Assembly (NCBI RefSeq): GCF_019469425.1
Contig: NZ_CP048272.1
Location: 1,116,001-1,180,000 of the forward strand
Reading direction: 5' to 3'
From: Bifidobacterium asteroides
GTDB lineage: Bacteria > Actinomycetota > Actinomycetes > Actinomycetales > Bifidobacteriaceae
Length of the DNA: 64,000 nucleotides
The notes beneath the pieces are model-generated. The model had not been told where the DNA came from. It made no database searches and saw nothing but the letters and a program-made list of their open reading frames with translations. Position numbers and translations under genes: made by a program. Every line of letters starts with the position of its first letter. Position 1 is the first letter of the stretch. This document shows, one piece after another, positions 19,250-28,329 of the stretch.

Positions 19250-20044
19250 ATGGCCAAGACCTACAGAAAATCCAGGGGCGGGGCCCCGGCGGGATTCTTC
19301 GAGTGCGAAGGGCGCGGTCTGCAATGGCTGGGCCAGGCTCAGGCGCAGGGCGGTCCCCGAGTGGTGGATGTCTACGATTGGGGCCCGGACTATTTGGACA
19401 TTGAGGAGGTAACCTCCGCCTCCCCCACGTCTGGCGCGGCCTACCGCTTTGGCGCCCAGCTGGCCCATATGCATGATGTCGGGGCCGACCACTTCGGCTC
19501 TGCGCCCGAGGGCTACACGGGCACCTGCTACTTCGGGCCCCTGCAGGATCCGCTGCCCATGGACGTGGGCGCCTGGGACGACCCGGCCACCTATTGGGCC
19601 AAGGGACGGCTGGAGCCCATGGTGGGCATGGCCATGGATCGGCGGGCGCTGAACCGCGAGGACATGAAGATGACCCAAGAAGTGATCCAGGCCCTGCCGG
19701 AACTGCTGGGTGCCGCCGCCGATGACAAGCCCGCCAGGGTCCACGGGGACCTGTGGAGCGGCAACGTCATGTGGGCCAGGAAAGACGGGCAGACACAGGC
19801 TGTCCTGATCGACCCTGCGGCCCACGGAGGCCACCGTGAGGAAGACCTGGCCATGCTGCAGCTGTTCGGCATCCCCTACCTAGGGCAGATCCTGGACGGC
19901 TACCAGAGCGTGCATCCCCTGGTGGCCGGCTACCAGAACCGGACTACGCTCTGGCAACTCTACGCCATCGCCGGGCACTGCGCCTTCTTCGGCGGCGGCT
20001 ATGTGAGCGAATATCGGTCCATGTGCCGGTCGCTGCTGGGATGA
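19250..20044 (+). CDS. Fructosamine kinase family protein
   Basis: A 264-aa APH-fold kinase of the fructosamine-3-kinase/ribulosamine kinase family, which phosphorylates sugar-amine adducts so that they decompose (protein deglycation or metabolite repair). The catalytic loop VHGDLWSGNVMW (about residues 165-176) and the metal-binding IDPAAHGGHREEDLAM (about 187-202) are intact. The ATG at 19250 has an AGGGGTG site; the frame is open 14 codons further. It is convergent with dnaJ, with 1 nt between their stop codons. Confidence 0.85.
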   Translation: MAKTYRKSRGGAPAGFFECEGRGLQWLGQAQAQGGPRVVDVYDWGPDYLDIEEVTSASPTSGAAYRFGAQLAHMHDVGADHFGSAPEGYTGTCYFGPLQDPLPMDVGAWDDPATYWAKGRLEPMVGMAMDRRALNREDMKMTQEVIQALPELLGAAADDKPARVHGDLWSGNVMWARKDGQTQAVLIDPAAHGGHREEDLAMLQLFGIPYLGQILDGYQSVHPLVAGYQNRTTLWQLYAIAGHCAFFGGGYVSEYRSMCRSLLG

Positions 20045-20045
20045 C

Positions 20046-21182
20046 TCAGCTGAAGATGTCCTTGAGCTTGCCGAATATTCCCTTGCGGCCTCCGGCTCCG
20101 GCAGGCTTGGCGCTCTGCGGGACCTGCTTGGCTTCGGAGTCGTGGCTGTCGGCGAAGTCCTCAATCAGGCGGCGCTGATTGTCGTCCAGCTTGGTGGGGA
20201 TCTGGACCAGCACGTGGACAATGATGTCGCCGCGCTCCTCCCGGTTGCCCAGTCTGGTGACACCTAGGCCCTTGATGGTGATTTCCTGGTCGGGCTGGCA
20301 GCCGACGGGAATCTCCACCTGTCGCTGGCCGTCGAATGTCTCCAGGTCCACCTGGTGGCCCAGCACGGCCCAGGTCATGGGCACGGCGATCCAGCAGTGC
20401 AGGTCCTGGCCACTGCGAGTGTAGTGCTTGTCGGGCTTGATGGCGATGTCCACGTACAGGTCGCCGGCCGCTCCGCCGCCTTCGCCCACCTCGCCTTGGG
20501 AGGCCAACCGCAGGCGTGAGCCGTCGGCCACGCCTGCCGGCACGTTGACGCCCACCTCGCGGCGGGTGCGTACACGGCCGTGGCCGTTGCAGACCGGGCA
20601 GGGGTGCTCGATGACGGTGCCGTGGCCCTCACACCGCTCGCAGGGAGCCTGGCTCATCATCTGCCCCAGCAGGGTCCGCACCACCTTCTGGGCATAGCCC
20701 TTGCCATGGCATACAGGGCAGGTCACTGGTGAGGTCCCCTTCTGGGCCCCCGATCCGCCGCACTCCTGACAGAGGCCATAGGTGCTGATGGGGGTGCGTA
20801 CCACACCGCCGAAGATGGCGGTCTTCATGTCCACAGAGACCTGGGCCAGGGCATCCCGACCGGGTTGGGTGCGCGGAATGGGTCCCTGGGTCGTGCCACC
20901 GAAGCCGCCGCCGAAGAACTGGTTGAAGACGTCGCCCATGTCGAAGGGGCCGGCTCCCTGGGAGGCCTGGGGGTCATTGGGGTCCACGCCCGCGTCGTAC
21001 ATGCGCCGCTTCTCAGGATCCGAGAGCACCTCGTAGGCGCTGTTGACCTCCTTGAACTTGTCCTCGTATTCACGCCCGGCGATGTCCGGGTGGTACTTGC
21101 GGCTCATTTTGCGATAGGCACGCTTGATGTCCTGATCGCTCGCGCCGCGCTCGACTCCCAAAACCTCGTAGTAATCTGCCAC
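20046..21182 (-). CDS. dnaJ: Chaperone DnaJ (second-type, zinc-finger containing)
   Basis: Hsp40 co-chaperone of DnaK. The 378-aa product has a J domain with HPD (about residues 33-35), a Gly/Phe-rich linker (about 75-100), four CxxCxGxG zinc repeats (CQECGGSG, CPVCHGKG, CERCEGHG, CPVCNGHG), and a substrate-binding C-terminal domain. It starts at GTG with an AAAAGG site 7 nt before. It lies 84 nt downstream of hrcA under the CIRCE-controlled promoter, matching the actinobacterial hrcA-dnaJ2 pair, separate from dnaK-grpE-dnaJ1. Confidence 0.93.
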   Translation of the reverse strand: MADYYEVLGVERGASDQDIKRAYRKMSRKYHPDIAGREYEDKFKEVNSAYEVLSDPEKRRMYDAGVDPNDPQASQGAGPFDMGDVFNQFFGGGFGGTTQGPIPRTQPGRDALAQVSVDMKTAIFGGVVRTPISTYGLCQECGGSGAQKGTSPVTCPVCHGKGYAQKVVRTLLGQMMSQAPCERCEGHGTVIEHPCPVCNGHGRVRTRREVGVNVPAGVADGSRLRLASQGEVGEGGGAAGDLYVDIAIKPDKHYTRSGQDLHCWIAVPMTWAVLGHQVDLETFDGQRQVEIPVGCQPDQEITIKGLGVTRLGNREERGDIIVHVLVQIPTKLDDNQRRLIEDFADSHDSEAKQVPQSAKPAGAGGRKGIFGKLKDIFS

Positions 21183-21266
21183 CGATCATCCTTTTCGTTT
21201 GATGCCCTCTCGACCCATAGTTGCATGGGCCCACGATACCTATGACTTATGCCGCTGCCTTAACGG

Positions 21267-22340
21267 TCATGGCTCCCCGTCGCCGGCCAGGAAACCGGTC
21301 AAATACGAGGCCACGGCACGAACCGCGCTCATGGTCGCCGGATAGTCCATATGGGTCGGGCCGATGGAGCCTACGAAGGCCACTGGCTCGTCGGCTTCTG
21401 AGCCGTCGGTCTGCCTGGACCTGGCATGTCCGTATCCACTAGTGACTACCGAGGCGTGGACTAGCTCGGGAGTCCGGGTCTCGGTGCCGATTGCCACGCT
21501 GACCCCGTTGCTCTCGCGCGAAAGCTCGCTCTGGGCCCGCATGAGCCGCATGAGCACCACCTGCTCCTCCAAGGCGTCCAGCAGCGAGCCCAAGTCCCCC
21601 AAGGAGACGGCCTGGCTGTGGGTCAGCTGGGAGGTGCCGGCCATGTAGAGGCCACTGGTCTGCTCTCGGGTGGCCATCTCGTCGAAGACCGCAGCCACCA
21701 GGCGCAGCGTGGACTTGTCGCGGCCCTCGGTAAGGGAGTCGGCCAGTATGCGGCAGCGGTCGGCTGCACGGTCCAGGGGCAGGTCCTGGCACTGCCGGTT
21801 GATCTGGTCGGACAGGTCCGCCAAGGCGTTCGGGTCCTCCTGCAGGGGCCCGTGCAGGGTGCGCTGGACCACCCGGCCGGTATCGGTGATTACCACCATA
21901 AGTACGGTCCCCCGGCTCAGTCCTATAAGCTCGGCCCGGCGCAGGTTCGAGCTGGCCAGGGAGGGCGAGGCCACCACGGCGATCTGCCCGGTAATCTGAG
22001 CCAGAAGCTGAGCGGCGTGCTGCAGGGTGTCCTCCAGGTTGACCGACCCAGACAGAAAAGCGTTGATGCCCCGGCGCTGGGCTGCGGACAGGGGCACGAT
22101 GGTGGCCAACTTGTCGACGAAGTAACGGTAGCCCTTCTGGGTGGGGATGCGGCCGGCCGAGGTGTGGGGCTGAACCAGGTAGCCCTCGCTCTCCAGGGCC
22201 GCCATGTCGTTGCGCACGGTGGCGGAGCTGACTCCAAGCTGATGACTTCTGGTGAGCGAACCCGACCCTACCGGCTCACGAGAACGAATGTAGTCCTCGA
22301 CGACCGCGCGCAGCACCAGCATGCGTCTGGTATTAGGCAA
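21267..22340 (-). CDS. hrcA: Heat-inducible transcription repressor HrcA
   Basis: Repressor that binds CIRCE elements and is kept active by GroEL. The 357-aa protein has the winged helix (VSSATVRNDMAALE, about residues 35-48) followed by PHTSAGRIPT.KGYRYFVD, and a C-terminal GAF-like domain ending GFLAGDGEP. I start at TTG 22340, which has GGAAGGAG 5 nt upstream and gives the N terminus MPNTRRMLVLRAVVEDY, aligned with other bifidobacterial HrcA proteins. An ATG at 22358 is the alternative. A CIRCE element lies 29 nt upstream, so the operon is autoregulated. Confidence 0.93.
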   Translation of the reverse strand: MPNTRRMLVLRAVVEDYIRSREPVGSGSLTRSHQLGVSSATVRNDMAALESEGYLVQPHTSAGRIPTQKGYRYFVDKLATIVPLSAAQRRGINAFLSGSVNLEDTLQHAAQLLAQITGQIAVVASPSLASSNLRRAELIGLSRGTVLMVVITDTGRVVQRTLHGPLQEDPNALADLSDQINRQCQDLPLDRAADRCRILADSLTEGRDKSTLRLVAAVFDEMATREQTSGLYMAGTSQLTHSQAVSLGDLGSLLDALEEQVVLMRLMRAQSELSRESNGVSVAIGTETRTPELVHASVVTSGYGHARSRQTDGSEADEPVAFVGSIGPTHMDYPATMSAVRAVASYLTGFLAGDGEP

Positions 22341-22368
22341 TGTCGCTCCTTCCGTCATGATTTCATTA

Positions 22369-22395
22369 TTAGCACTCGGGCCATGAGAGTGCCAA
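22369..22395. promoter_or_regulatory. CIRCE operator (HrcA binding site)
   Basis: TTAGCACTC, nine nt, then GAGTGCCAA matches the consensus TTAGCACTC-N9-GAGTGCTAA with one mismatch. It lies between hrcA (minus) and tkt (plus), 29 nt from the hrcA start and 130 nt from the tkt start. Confidence 0.92.
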
Positions 22396-22524
22396 AACGT
22401 CGCGCGAAGAGCCGAATTGTGTCGTCTCAAACCGATACGATGGAAACGCATTGTGAAGGTAATCGAACATTTTCGACACAAGTCGAACATGAAGACCTCT
22501 AGATTGGAAGGAAAGCAGCACCAT

Positions 22525-24627
22525 ATGGCAGATTTCACATGGTCCGAACTTGATGAGCGGGCTGTCAAGATGGCCAAGGTCCTCTCGGCCGACGCGGTCG
22601 AGAAGGCCGGAAGCGGCCACCCTGGTTCCCCTATTTCGTTGGCGCCCATCGCCTACGCGCTCTACCAGCACTTCATCCGTCACGATCCCAACGACCCCGA
22701 CTGGGTTGGGCGTGATCGGTTCATTCTTTCCGGCGGCCACGCCTCGCTGACCCAGTACGTGCAGCTCTACTTCTCCGGATACGGACTGACCCTGGACGAT
22801 CTGAAGCGCTTCCGCACCGCAGGCACCCGGACCCCCGGTCACCCCGAGTACGGCCTGACCCCCGGCATCGAGATGACCACCGGCCCGTTGGGCCAGGGTC
22901 TGGCCTCGGCTGTGGGCTTCGCCTATGGTCAGCGTTACGAGCGTGGTCTGCTGGATCCTGACGCACCCGAGGGGCAGTCCCCCTTCGACCATAAGGTCTG
23001 GGTCATCTGCGGCGAGGGCGACGTCGAGGAGGGCGTCTCCTCCGAGGCCAGCTCCCTGGCCGGCGACCAGCGCCTGGGCAACCTGACCGTCATCTTCGAC
23101 GCCAACCACATCCAGATCGAGGGCGACACCCGCATCTCCCTGGGCGAGGACATCCTCAAACGCTACCAGGCCTACGGCTGGTACACCGACGAGTTCAGCT
23201 TCATCCAGCCCGACGGCTCTTACAAGGAGGATGTCGAGGGCCTGGCTGCCGTCCTGGAGAAGGCTGAGCAGGTCACCGACCGGCCCAAGTTCATCAAGGT
23301 GGACACCCTGATGGCCTGGCCGACCCCCGGTAAGACCAACGATCCTTCAGCCCATGGCTCTGCCCTGGGCCCTGAGGCCGTCGCCGCCCTGAAGAAAACC
23401 CTGGGTTACGACCCTGAGCAGAGCTTCCAGATCGACGAGGAGGCCCTGGCTCACGCACGCGAGGTCGCTCAGCGCGGCCTAGCCGCCCACAAGGACTGGG
23501 ACGAGAAGTTCCAGGCTTGGCGCAAGGCCAACCCCGACAAGGCTGCCCTCTACGACCGCATCCATGCCGGCAAGCTGCCCGAGGGCTTCGACAAGGCTTT
23601 GGACGACTTGGAGGCTGGCTTCGAGCCCGGCTCCAAGGTGGCCACCCGCAAGGCTTCCGGCGCAGCCATCAACGCCTTGGCCCCCATCATGCCCGAGCTT
23701 TGGGGGGGATCCGCTGATCTGGGCGGCTCCAACAACACCAACATCAACGGTGCTGTCTCTTTCGCTCCTGAGGCCGACGAAACCGTCCAGTGGCCCAAGG
23801 CCAGCAAGTACGGCCGCCAGCTGCACTTTGGCGTGCGCGAGTTCGCCATGGGCGCCATCACCAACGGCATCCTGCTGGGTTCGGACACCAGGCCCTACAA
23901 CGGGACCTTCTTCCAGTTCAGCGACTATGAGCGCCCCTCGGTGCGTCTGGCGGCTCTGATGGACATCCCCAACTTGTATGTGTGGACCCACGACTCCGTG
24001 GCCCTGGGCGAGGATGGCCCCACCCACCAGCCCATCGAGCACCTGACCGTCATGCGTGCCATCCCTCAGATGGAGGTTGTGCGCCCGGCCGACCAGTACG
24101 AGACCGCTGAGGCTTACCGCGCCTTCTTCGAGAAGGGCAACACCCATCCCACAGCCATGATTCTCACCAGGCAGGGCGTGCCCACCTTGAAGGAGACCAA
24201 GGCCAAGGCCCGTGAAGGCGTTCGTAAGGGCGCCTACGTGCTGGTCGACACCGAGGGCCAGCCGGATGTACTGATCATGGCCACCGGCTCCGAGGTGCAG
24301 CTCGCTGTGGCTGCCTCCAAGACCCTGGCTGAGCAAGGCGTCAAGGCCCGCGTCATTTCCGTGCCCTCGCTTGAGTGGTTCGAGGAACAGGACGACGAGT
24401 ATAAGGAAGCTGTTCTGCCCGCCTCCGTCAAGGCTCGCGTCTCCGTTGAAGCTGGCCTGGCTACGCCCTGGTACAAGTACCTGGGCAGCTATGGCAAGCC
24501 CGTCTCCATAGAGCAGTTCGGTCTGCAGGGCAGCGGCGACGAGAACATGCGCGACCTGGGCATCACCGCCGATCATGTGGTCGAAGCAGCACAGGCCTCC
24601 CTGGAGGAAGTCCGTCGGGCACGCTGA
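22525..24627 (+). CDS. tkt: Transketolase
   Basis: Thiamine-diphosphate enzyme that moves two-carbon units between ketoses and aldoses, a core step of the bifid shunt. The 700-aa protein contains the TPP motif (GEGDVEEGVSSEASS...N at about 153-190), 'SGHPGSP' near 26-33, the pyrimidine domain FGVREFAMGAI..G (about 435-447), and a C-terminal domain with the EA-G sequence. The ATG at 22525 has an AAGGAAAG site. Codon use is strongly biased to C-ending codons, as expected for a highly expressed gene. Confidence 0.96.
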   Translation: MADFTWSELDERAVKMAKVLSADAVEKAGSGHPGSPISLAPIAYALYQHFIRHDPNDPDWVGRDRFILSGGHASLTQYVQLYFSGYGLTLDDLKRFRTAGTRTPGHPEYGLTPGIEMTTGPLGQGLASAVGFAYGQRYERGLLDPDAPEGQSPFDHKVWVICGEGDVEEGVSSEASSLAGDQRLGNLTVIFDANHIQIEGDTRISLGEDILKRYQAYGWYTDEFSFIQPDGSYKEDVEGLAAVLEKAEQVTDRPKFIKVDTLMAWPTPGKTNDPSAHGSALGPEAVAALKKTLGYDPEQSFQIDEEALAHAREVAQRGLAAHKDWDEKFQAWRKANPDKAALYDRIHAGKLPEGFDKALDDLEAGFEPGSKVATRKASGAAINALAPIMPELWGGSADLGGSNNTNINGAVSFAPEADETVQWPKASKYGRQLHFGVREFAMGAITNGILLGSDTRPYNGTFFQFSDYERPSVRLAALMDIPNLYVWTHDSVALGEDGPTHQPIEHLTVMRAIPQMEVVRPADQYETAEAYRAFFEKGNTHPTAMILTRQGVPTLKETKAKAREGVRKGAYVLVDTEGQPDVLIMATGSEVQLAVAASKTLAEQGVKARVISVPSLEWFEEQDDEYKEAVLPASVKARVSVEAGLATPWYKYLGSYGKPVSIEQFGLQGSGDENMRDLGITADHVVEAAQASLEEVRRAR

Positions 24628-24647
24628 ACCCGGCATCGTGATTAATC

Positions 24648-24673
24648 GGGGGCCGTCCGCGACGCCGGCCCCC
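24648..24673 (+). terminator. GC-rich hairpin between tkt and tal
   Basis: GGGGGCCG (24648-24655) pairs with CGGCCCCC (24666-24673), with a 10-nt loop. No U-run follows, so it may only attenuate read-through from tkt into tal. Confidence 0.45.
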
Positions 24674-24783
24674 TCCCCTGCAGAGCACGTCCGAAACGCG
24701 GGCCTGGGGGAATACAGAAATAGACTTCCCGGTAGAGCATAGTGAATGTGATTCCATCGGGAACCCAAATAAGGAGTGACAAG

Positions 24784-25893
24784 ATGGCAGAAAATGCAAA
24801 CACCCAGCGCACCAGCGATTCAGGTGTCTCGATCTGGCTGGACGACCTGAGCCGCACCCGCATCGAGTCGGGCAATCTGCAGCAGCTGATCGCCGAGCGC
24901 AATGTGGTGGGCGTGACCACCAACCCCTCGATTTTCCAGAAGGCCTTGAGCCAGGTGGGCCCCTATGACGAACAGCTCAAGCAACTGGGTCGCATACCCG
25001 TTGAGGAGGCCGTCCGCGAGCTAACCACAACCGACGTGCGTAACGCCACCGACATCTTCCGCGAGGTTGCTGAGAAGACCGATTACGTGGATGGACGCGT
25101 CTCTATCGAGGTCGATCCTCGTCTGGCCCACAACACAGAAGAGACCGAGAAGCAGGCCGAAGAGCTCTGGAACAAGGTCGACCGGCCCAACGCCATGATC
25201 AAGATTCCCGCTACCCTGGAGGGCCTACCCGCCATCACCGCCACTCTGGCCAAGGGCATCTCAGTCAACGTGACCCTGATCTTCTCCCTGGAGCGCTACA
25301 AGCAGGTCATCGACGCCTTCATAGAGGGTATGGTCCAGGCTGACAAGAACGGCCATGACCTGAAGCACATGGGCTCGGTCGCTTCCTTCTTCGTCTCCCG
25401 CGTGGATACTGCGGTTGACAAACTGTTGGAGGCCAACGGATCTGACGAGGCCAAGTCCCTGGAGGGCAAGGCCGCTGTGGCCAATGCCCGCCTGGCCTAT
25501 GAACTCTTCGAGAGGGCTTTTGACAGCGATCCTCGCTGGGCTGGCCTGGAAGCCAAGGGCGCCAAACGTCAGCGTCCGCTCTGGGCCTCCACCGGCACTA
25601 AGAACGCCGCCTACTCCGACTGCAAGTACGTGGACGAGCTGGTGGCCCCTGACGTGGTCAACACCATGCCAGAGAAGACCCTGAATGCTCTGGCTGATCA
25701 CGGCAATGGCGCTCCCTCGGTCAAAGGCACCTATCAGGAGAGCCACCAGGTGATGCAGAAGCTGGCTGACCTGGGCATCAGCATCAAGGACGTGACCGAC
25801 AAGCTGGAGGCCGATGGCGTCGCCGCCTTCATCGACTCCTGGGATTCGGTCCTCTCCGACGTACAGAAGGGCATCGATCGCGTCAACGGCTGA
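24784..25893 (+). CDS. tal: Transaldolase
   Basis: Transfers a dihydroxyacetone unit from fructose-6-phosphate or sedoheptulose-7-phosphate via a Schiff base. The 369-aa protein has GVTTNPSIFQKAL (43-55) and the catalytic lysine K140 in MIKIPAT. Length matches the actinobacterial/cyanobacterial subclass, longer than E. coli TalB. An AAGGAG box lies 8 nt before the ATG. It works with tkt, 156 nt upstream, in the bifid shunt and pentose use. Confidence 0.96.
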   Translation: MAENANTQRTSDSGVSIWLDDLSRTRIESGNLQQLIAERNVVGVTTNPSIFQKALSQVGPYDEQLKQLGRIPVEEAVRELTTTDVRNATDIFREVAEKTDYVDGRVSIEVDPRLAHNTEETEKQAEELWNKVDRPNAMIKIPATLEGLPAITATLAKGISVNVTLIFSLERYKQVIDAFIEGMVQADKNGHDLKHMGSVASFFVSRVDTAVDKLLEANGSDEAKSLEGKAAVANARLAYELFERAFDSDPRWAGLEAKGAKRQRPLWASTGTKNAAYSDCKYVDELVAPDVVNTMPEKTLNALADHGNGAPSVKGTYQESHQVMQKLADLGISIKDVTDKLEADGVAAFIDSWDSVLSDVQKGIDRVNG

Positions 25894-25923
25894 GCGCCTG
25901 ACTGACAGCCGTCGCGAGCGACT

Positions 25924-25967
25924 ATCGATTGTGCCCCGCCGGTTCAAACCGGCGGGGCACAATCGAT
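25924..25967. terminator. Perfect 44-nt palindrome, probable bidirectional terminator
   Basis: Two perfectly complementary 21-nt arms with a 2-nt centre (CA at 25945-25946). The outer 7 bp of each arm are A/T-rich and the inner 14 bp are GC-rich. It lies between the convergent tal and hemH, 31 nt after the tal stop and 45 nt from the hemH stop. Confidence 0.8.
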
Positions 25968-26011
25968 ATCTCAACAAAATTTCAAGTAGATATGTGACTA
26001 CTCTTATACGA

Positions 26012-26935
26012 CTACTCTGTCTTGGTCTCTTCGACCACCTGCTGCAGGGCGCCAATCAGGGCGGAGCTGTCGTTGGGCAAGTTCAACCTGGTCAGGGTGC
26101 CGCCGGCTGATTCAATGGCCTTGGTCAGCTCAATGTCCACGTCATAACAGATTTCCAGGTTGTCGGCGATGAAGCCGATGGAGGCGGAGACGATGGTCTT
26201 CATGCCGCTCTTGGTGATCAGATCCTTGGCCACCTCGACGAAATCAGGACCGATCCAAGGCTCTTGGGTGCGGCCTGCAGACTGCCAAGCCAGTATGTAC
26301 TGCTCCTCATTGAGGCCGGCGGCCCGAGCCACGGCATTGGATAGGCCGATGACCTCATCCTTGTAGGGGTCCCCTCCCTGGATGATGCGCAGGGGCAGGG
26401 AGTGGGCGCTGAAGATCACCTTAGCGTCTGGCCTGTCGGTCAGATGCTTCTTGGCCACCAGCTGATCGCTCCAGAAGTGGATCAGTGCCTGGTGGTTCCA
26501 CCAGGACCGCACCGGCAGATATTCCATGCTCGGATGGGCCTCGATGGCCTTGCGGGCGCGGTTGTGGTAGTCCTCGCTCGAATAGGAGGAATACTGAGGG
26601 GCCAGCGGCAGGCCAATCACCCTGGTGATGCCTTCGGCGGCAATCTGGTCGACTGCATCCTTGATGAAGGGTGCGATGTATTTCAAACCTTCGTAGACCT
26701 TGTAGGCGCCGGGATGGGCCTTGTCCAGCGCAGCCTGAAGACCGTCGCGCTGGGCTCTGGTGATCCTGGCCAGGGGCGAGGGCAGGCCGATGGCCTTGTA
26801 GCGGCCGATCAGCTGGTCCATGAGCGGCTTGGGTGGCTCCTGCCCGTGGCGGATGTTGGTGTAGTACCCCTTGATGTCTGACTCCTGGTAGGGGGTGCCG
26901 TACGCCATGAGGAGGACAGCTGTAGGTTCAGTCAT
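26012..26935 (-). CDS. hemH: Ferrochelatase, probably coproporphyrin III ferrochelatase (CpfC)
   Basis: Inserts Fe2+ into a porphyrin. The 307-aa protein resembles the monofunctional soluble enzyme of Bacillus. It has MAYGTPY (Y12, equivalent to B. subtilis Tyr13), the catalytic histidine H178 in FSAHSLP, and E261 in GFIADNLEICYD (equivalent to Glu264). Many actinobacterial ferrochelatases carry a [2Fe-2S] cluster with several cysteines; this one has a single cysteine (C263), which fits a Firmicutes origin. It ends an operon with chdC and an MFS gene (8-nt overlap with the latter), so coproporphyrin III rather than protoporphyrin IX is the likely substrate. Confidence 0.9.
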   Translation of the reverse strand: MTEPTAVLLMAYGTPYQESDIKGYYTNIRHGQEPPKPLMDQLIGRYKAIGLPSPLARITRAQRDGLQAALDKAHPGAYKVYEGLKYIAPFIKDAVDQIAAEGITRVIGLPLAPQYSSYSSEDYHNRARKAIEAHPSMEYLPVRSWWNHQALIHFWSDQLVAKKHLTDRPDAKVIFSAHSLPLRIIQGGDPYKDEVIGLSNAVARAAGLNEEQYILAWQSAGRTQEPWIGPDFVEVAKDLITKSGMKTIVSASIGFIADNLEICYDVDIELTKAIESAGGTLTRLNLPNDSSALIGALQQVVEETKTE

Positions 26936-28325
26936 CAGCGACTTCTTTCTGTGAAAATGGAATGCAGTTTGTCAGGCCGATATTGACCAGGGCTATGACG
27001 ATGACCACCAGGAACATGTTCCTGTAAGAGGCCAGACCAGCCTGTCCGCCCACCTTGCCAAGTTCAATGGCCGAGGCGAAGAGCAGGGGGGCGATGGTAG
27101 TGCCGATCTTCTTGCAAGCGGACAACCCGCCTATGGCCTGCATACGGTTCTCGAGTCCGGCCAGCCTTCCGGCGATGACCTGGAGCGGCGAGGACATCAT
27201 CGAGCCCATGCCGACCCCCATCAGGAAGGACATGAGCATGAAGAGCTGCAGGTCATGAAGGGTCAGTGTGATCACCAAGGCCATCAGGCCTATCAGCGAC
27301 GATGAGAGGACGAGCGTCGTCCGGAAGCCGAACTTGTCGACCAGGAGCCCGCCCAGCCAGGATCCGACCACGGAGCCGAGCCCAACGCCGACCATGACCA
27401 TGCCGGCTGAGCGGACCGGAAGCCCGAATACGGAGTGTACATAGGTTGGGATGTAGACGAAGAGGGAGAAGAACATGCCTCCCAGCGTTCCCAGCAGCAG
27501 GGTGATCCCATAGGAGGGCAGCTTCAGCAGGCGGATGGGCAGGAAGGGCATGGTCTCCTTGGAATCGCCCAGATTACGTTCATGCACAAGGAAGACCGCG
27601 CCGGCCGCCACTGCGATCAGGAGGCATCCGATGATCAGGGCCAGATAGGTGGTTCCGTACTGGAGGAAAGTGATCGCCACCATCAGCAGAGCCAAAGCGA
27701 TGCTGAAGGAGCCCAGGCCCAAGTAGTCGATCTTCCAGGCACGGTCAGTCTGGGAGTCGCCCATCATGAACCAGGCCAAAATAAACAAAATGGCCAGGAA
27801 GGGCAGCATCATGAAGTAGTAGGCCCGCCATCCGTGGGTGACGCCCAAGAGCCCGCCAGACAGGACCGGGCTGACCATGGCGGAAAGACCGGCGATGATG
27901 CCCACCGTGGATACCCTCCTGCCTTGGTCGTTCCTGCGGGCGCGCTGCAGAAGGACGTTCATGGACAGGACCATGATGCCGCTGTCTCCCAGCGACTGGA
28001 TGAACCGGCCCAGCAGCATGACCGTATAGTTGGGCGAGACCGCAGTCATCAAACATCCAAGGAACCAGAAGGCCAGCTCCCAGAGGAAGACCTTCCTGGT
28101 CCCGTGGGCATCGGAGAGGTTGGAGGTGATGGGGGTACCCACCACCAGGCCCAGGGTGTAAAGTCCGACCACCCAAGAGGAGCCCATGGTGGTCAGGCCG
28201 AAGGTCCGGGTGATGGACGGCAGCATGGTCGGCACTGCTCCCCCATCCAGCTGGGTGATGAAGACGATGACCATGAAGAACCATATGGGCGTGGAAAGGA
28301 TCGATCTTCTCTCCCCTGTCGGCAT
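26928..28325 (-). CDS. MFS transporter (DHA2-like), candidate porphyrin/heme transporter
   Basis: A 465-aa major-facilitator protein with about 14 predicted helices, as in the DHA2 drug:H+ antiporter subfamily. It has the loop motif 'NLSDAHGTRKVFL' (motif A-like, about residues 69-81), a long central loop near 200-210, and a short polar C terminus. It lies between chdC (4 nt upstream) and hemH (8-nt overlap), so it is almost certainly co-translated with two heme-maturation enzymes. I infer transport of a porphyrin or heme; direction and substrate cannot be read from sequence. The in-frame start 13 codons earlier overlaps chdC and lacks a binding site. Confidence 0.8.
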   Translation of the reverse strand: MPTGERRSILSTPIWFFMVIVFITQLDGGAVPTMLPSITRTFGLTTMGSSWVVGLYTLGLVVGTPITSNLSDAHGTRKVFLWELAFWFLGCLMTAVSPNYTVMLLGRFIQSLGDSGIMVLSMNVLLQRARRNDQGRRVSTVGIIAGLSAMVSPVLSGGLLGVTHGWRAYYFMMLPFLAILFILAWFMMGDSQTDRAWKIDYLGLGSFSIALALLMVAITFLQYGTTYLALIIGCLLIAVAAGAVFLVHERNLGDSKETMPFLPIRLLKLPSYGITLLLGTLGGMFFSLFVYIPTYVHSVFGLPVRSAGMVMVGVGLGSVVGSWLGGLLVDKFGFRTTLVLSSSLIGLMALVITLTLHDLQLFMLMSFLMGVGMGSMMSSPLQVIAGRLAGLENRMQAIGGLSACKKIGTTIAPLLFASAIELGKVGGQAGLASYRNMFLVVIVIALVNIGLTNCIPFSQKEVADD

Positions 28326-28329
28326 GGTG

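Noticed and set aside
23479-24768. A 429-codon minus-strand frame opposite tkt
   Set aside because: Antisense shadow of a highly C-biased gene; no recognisable domain or binding site.
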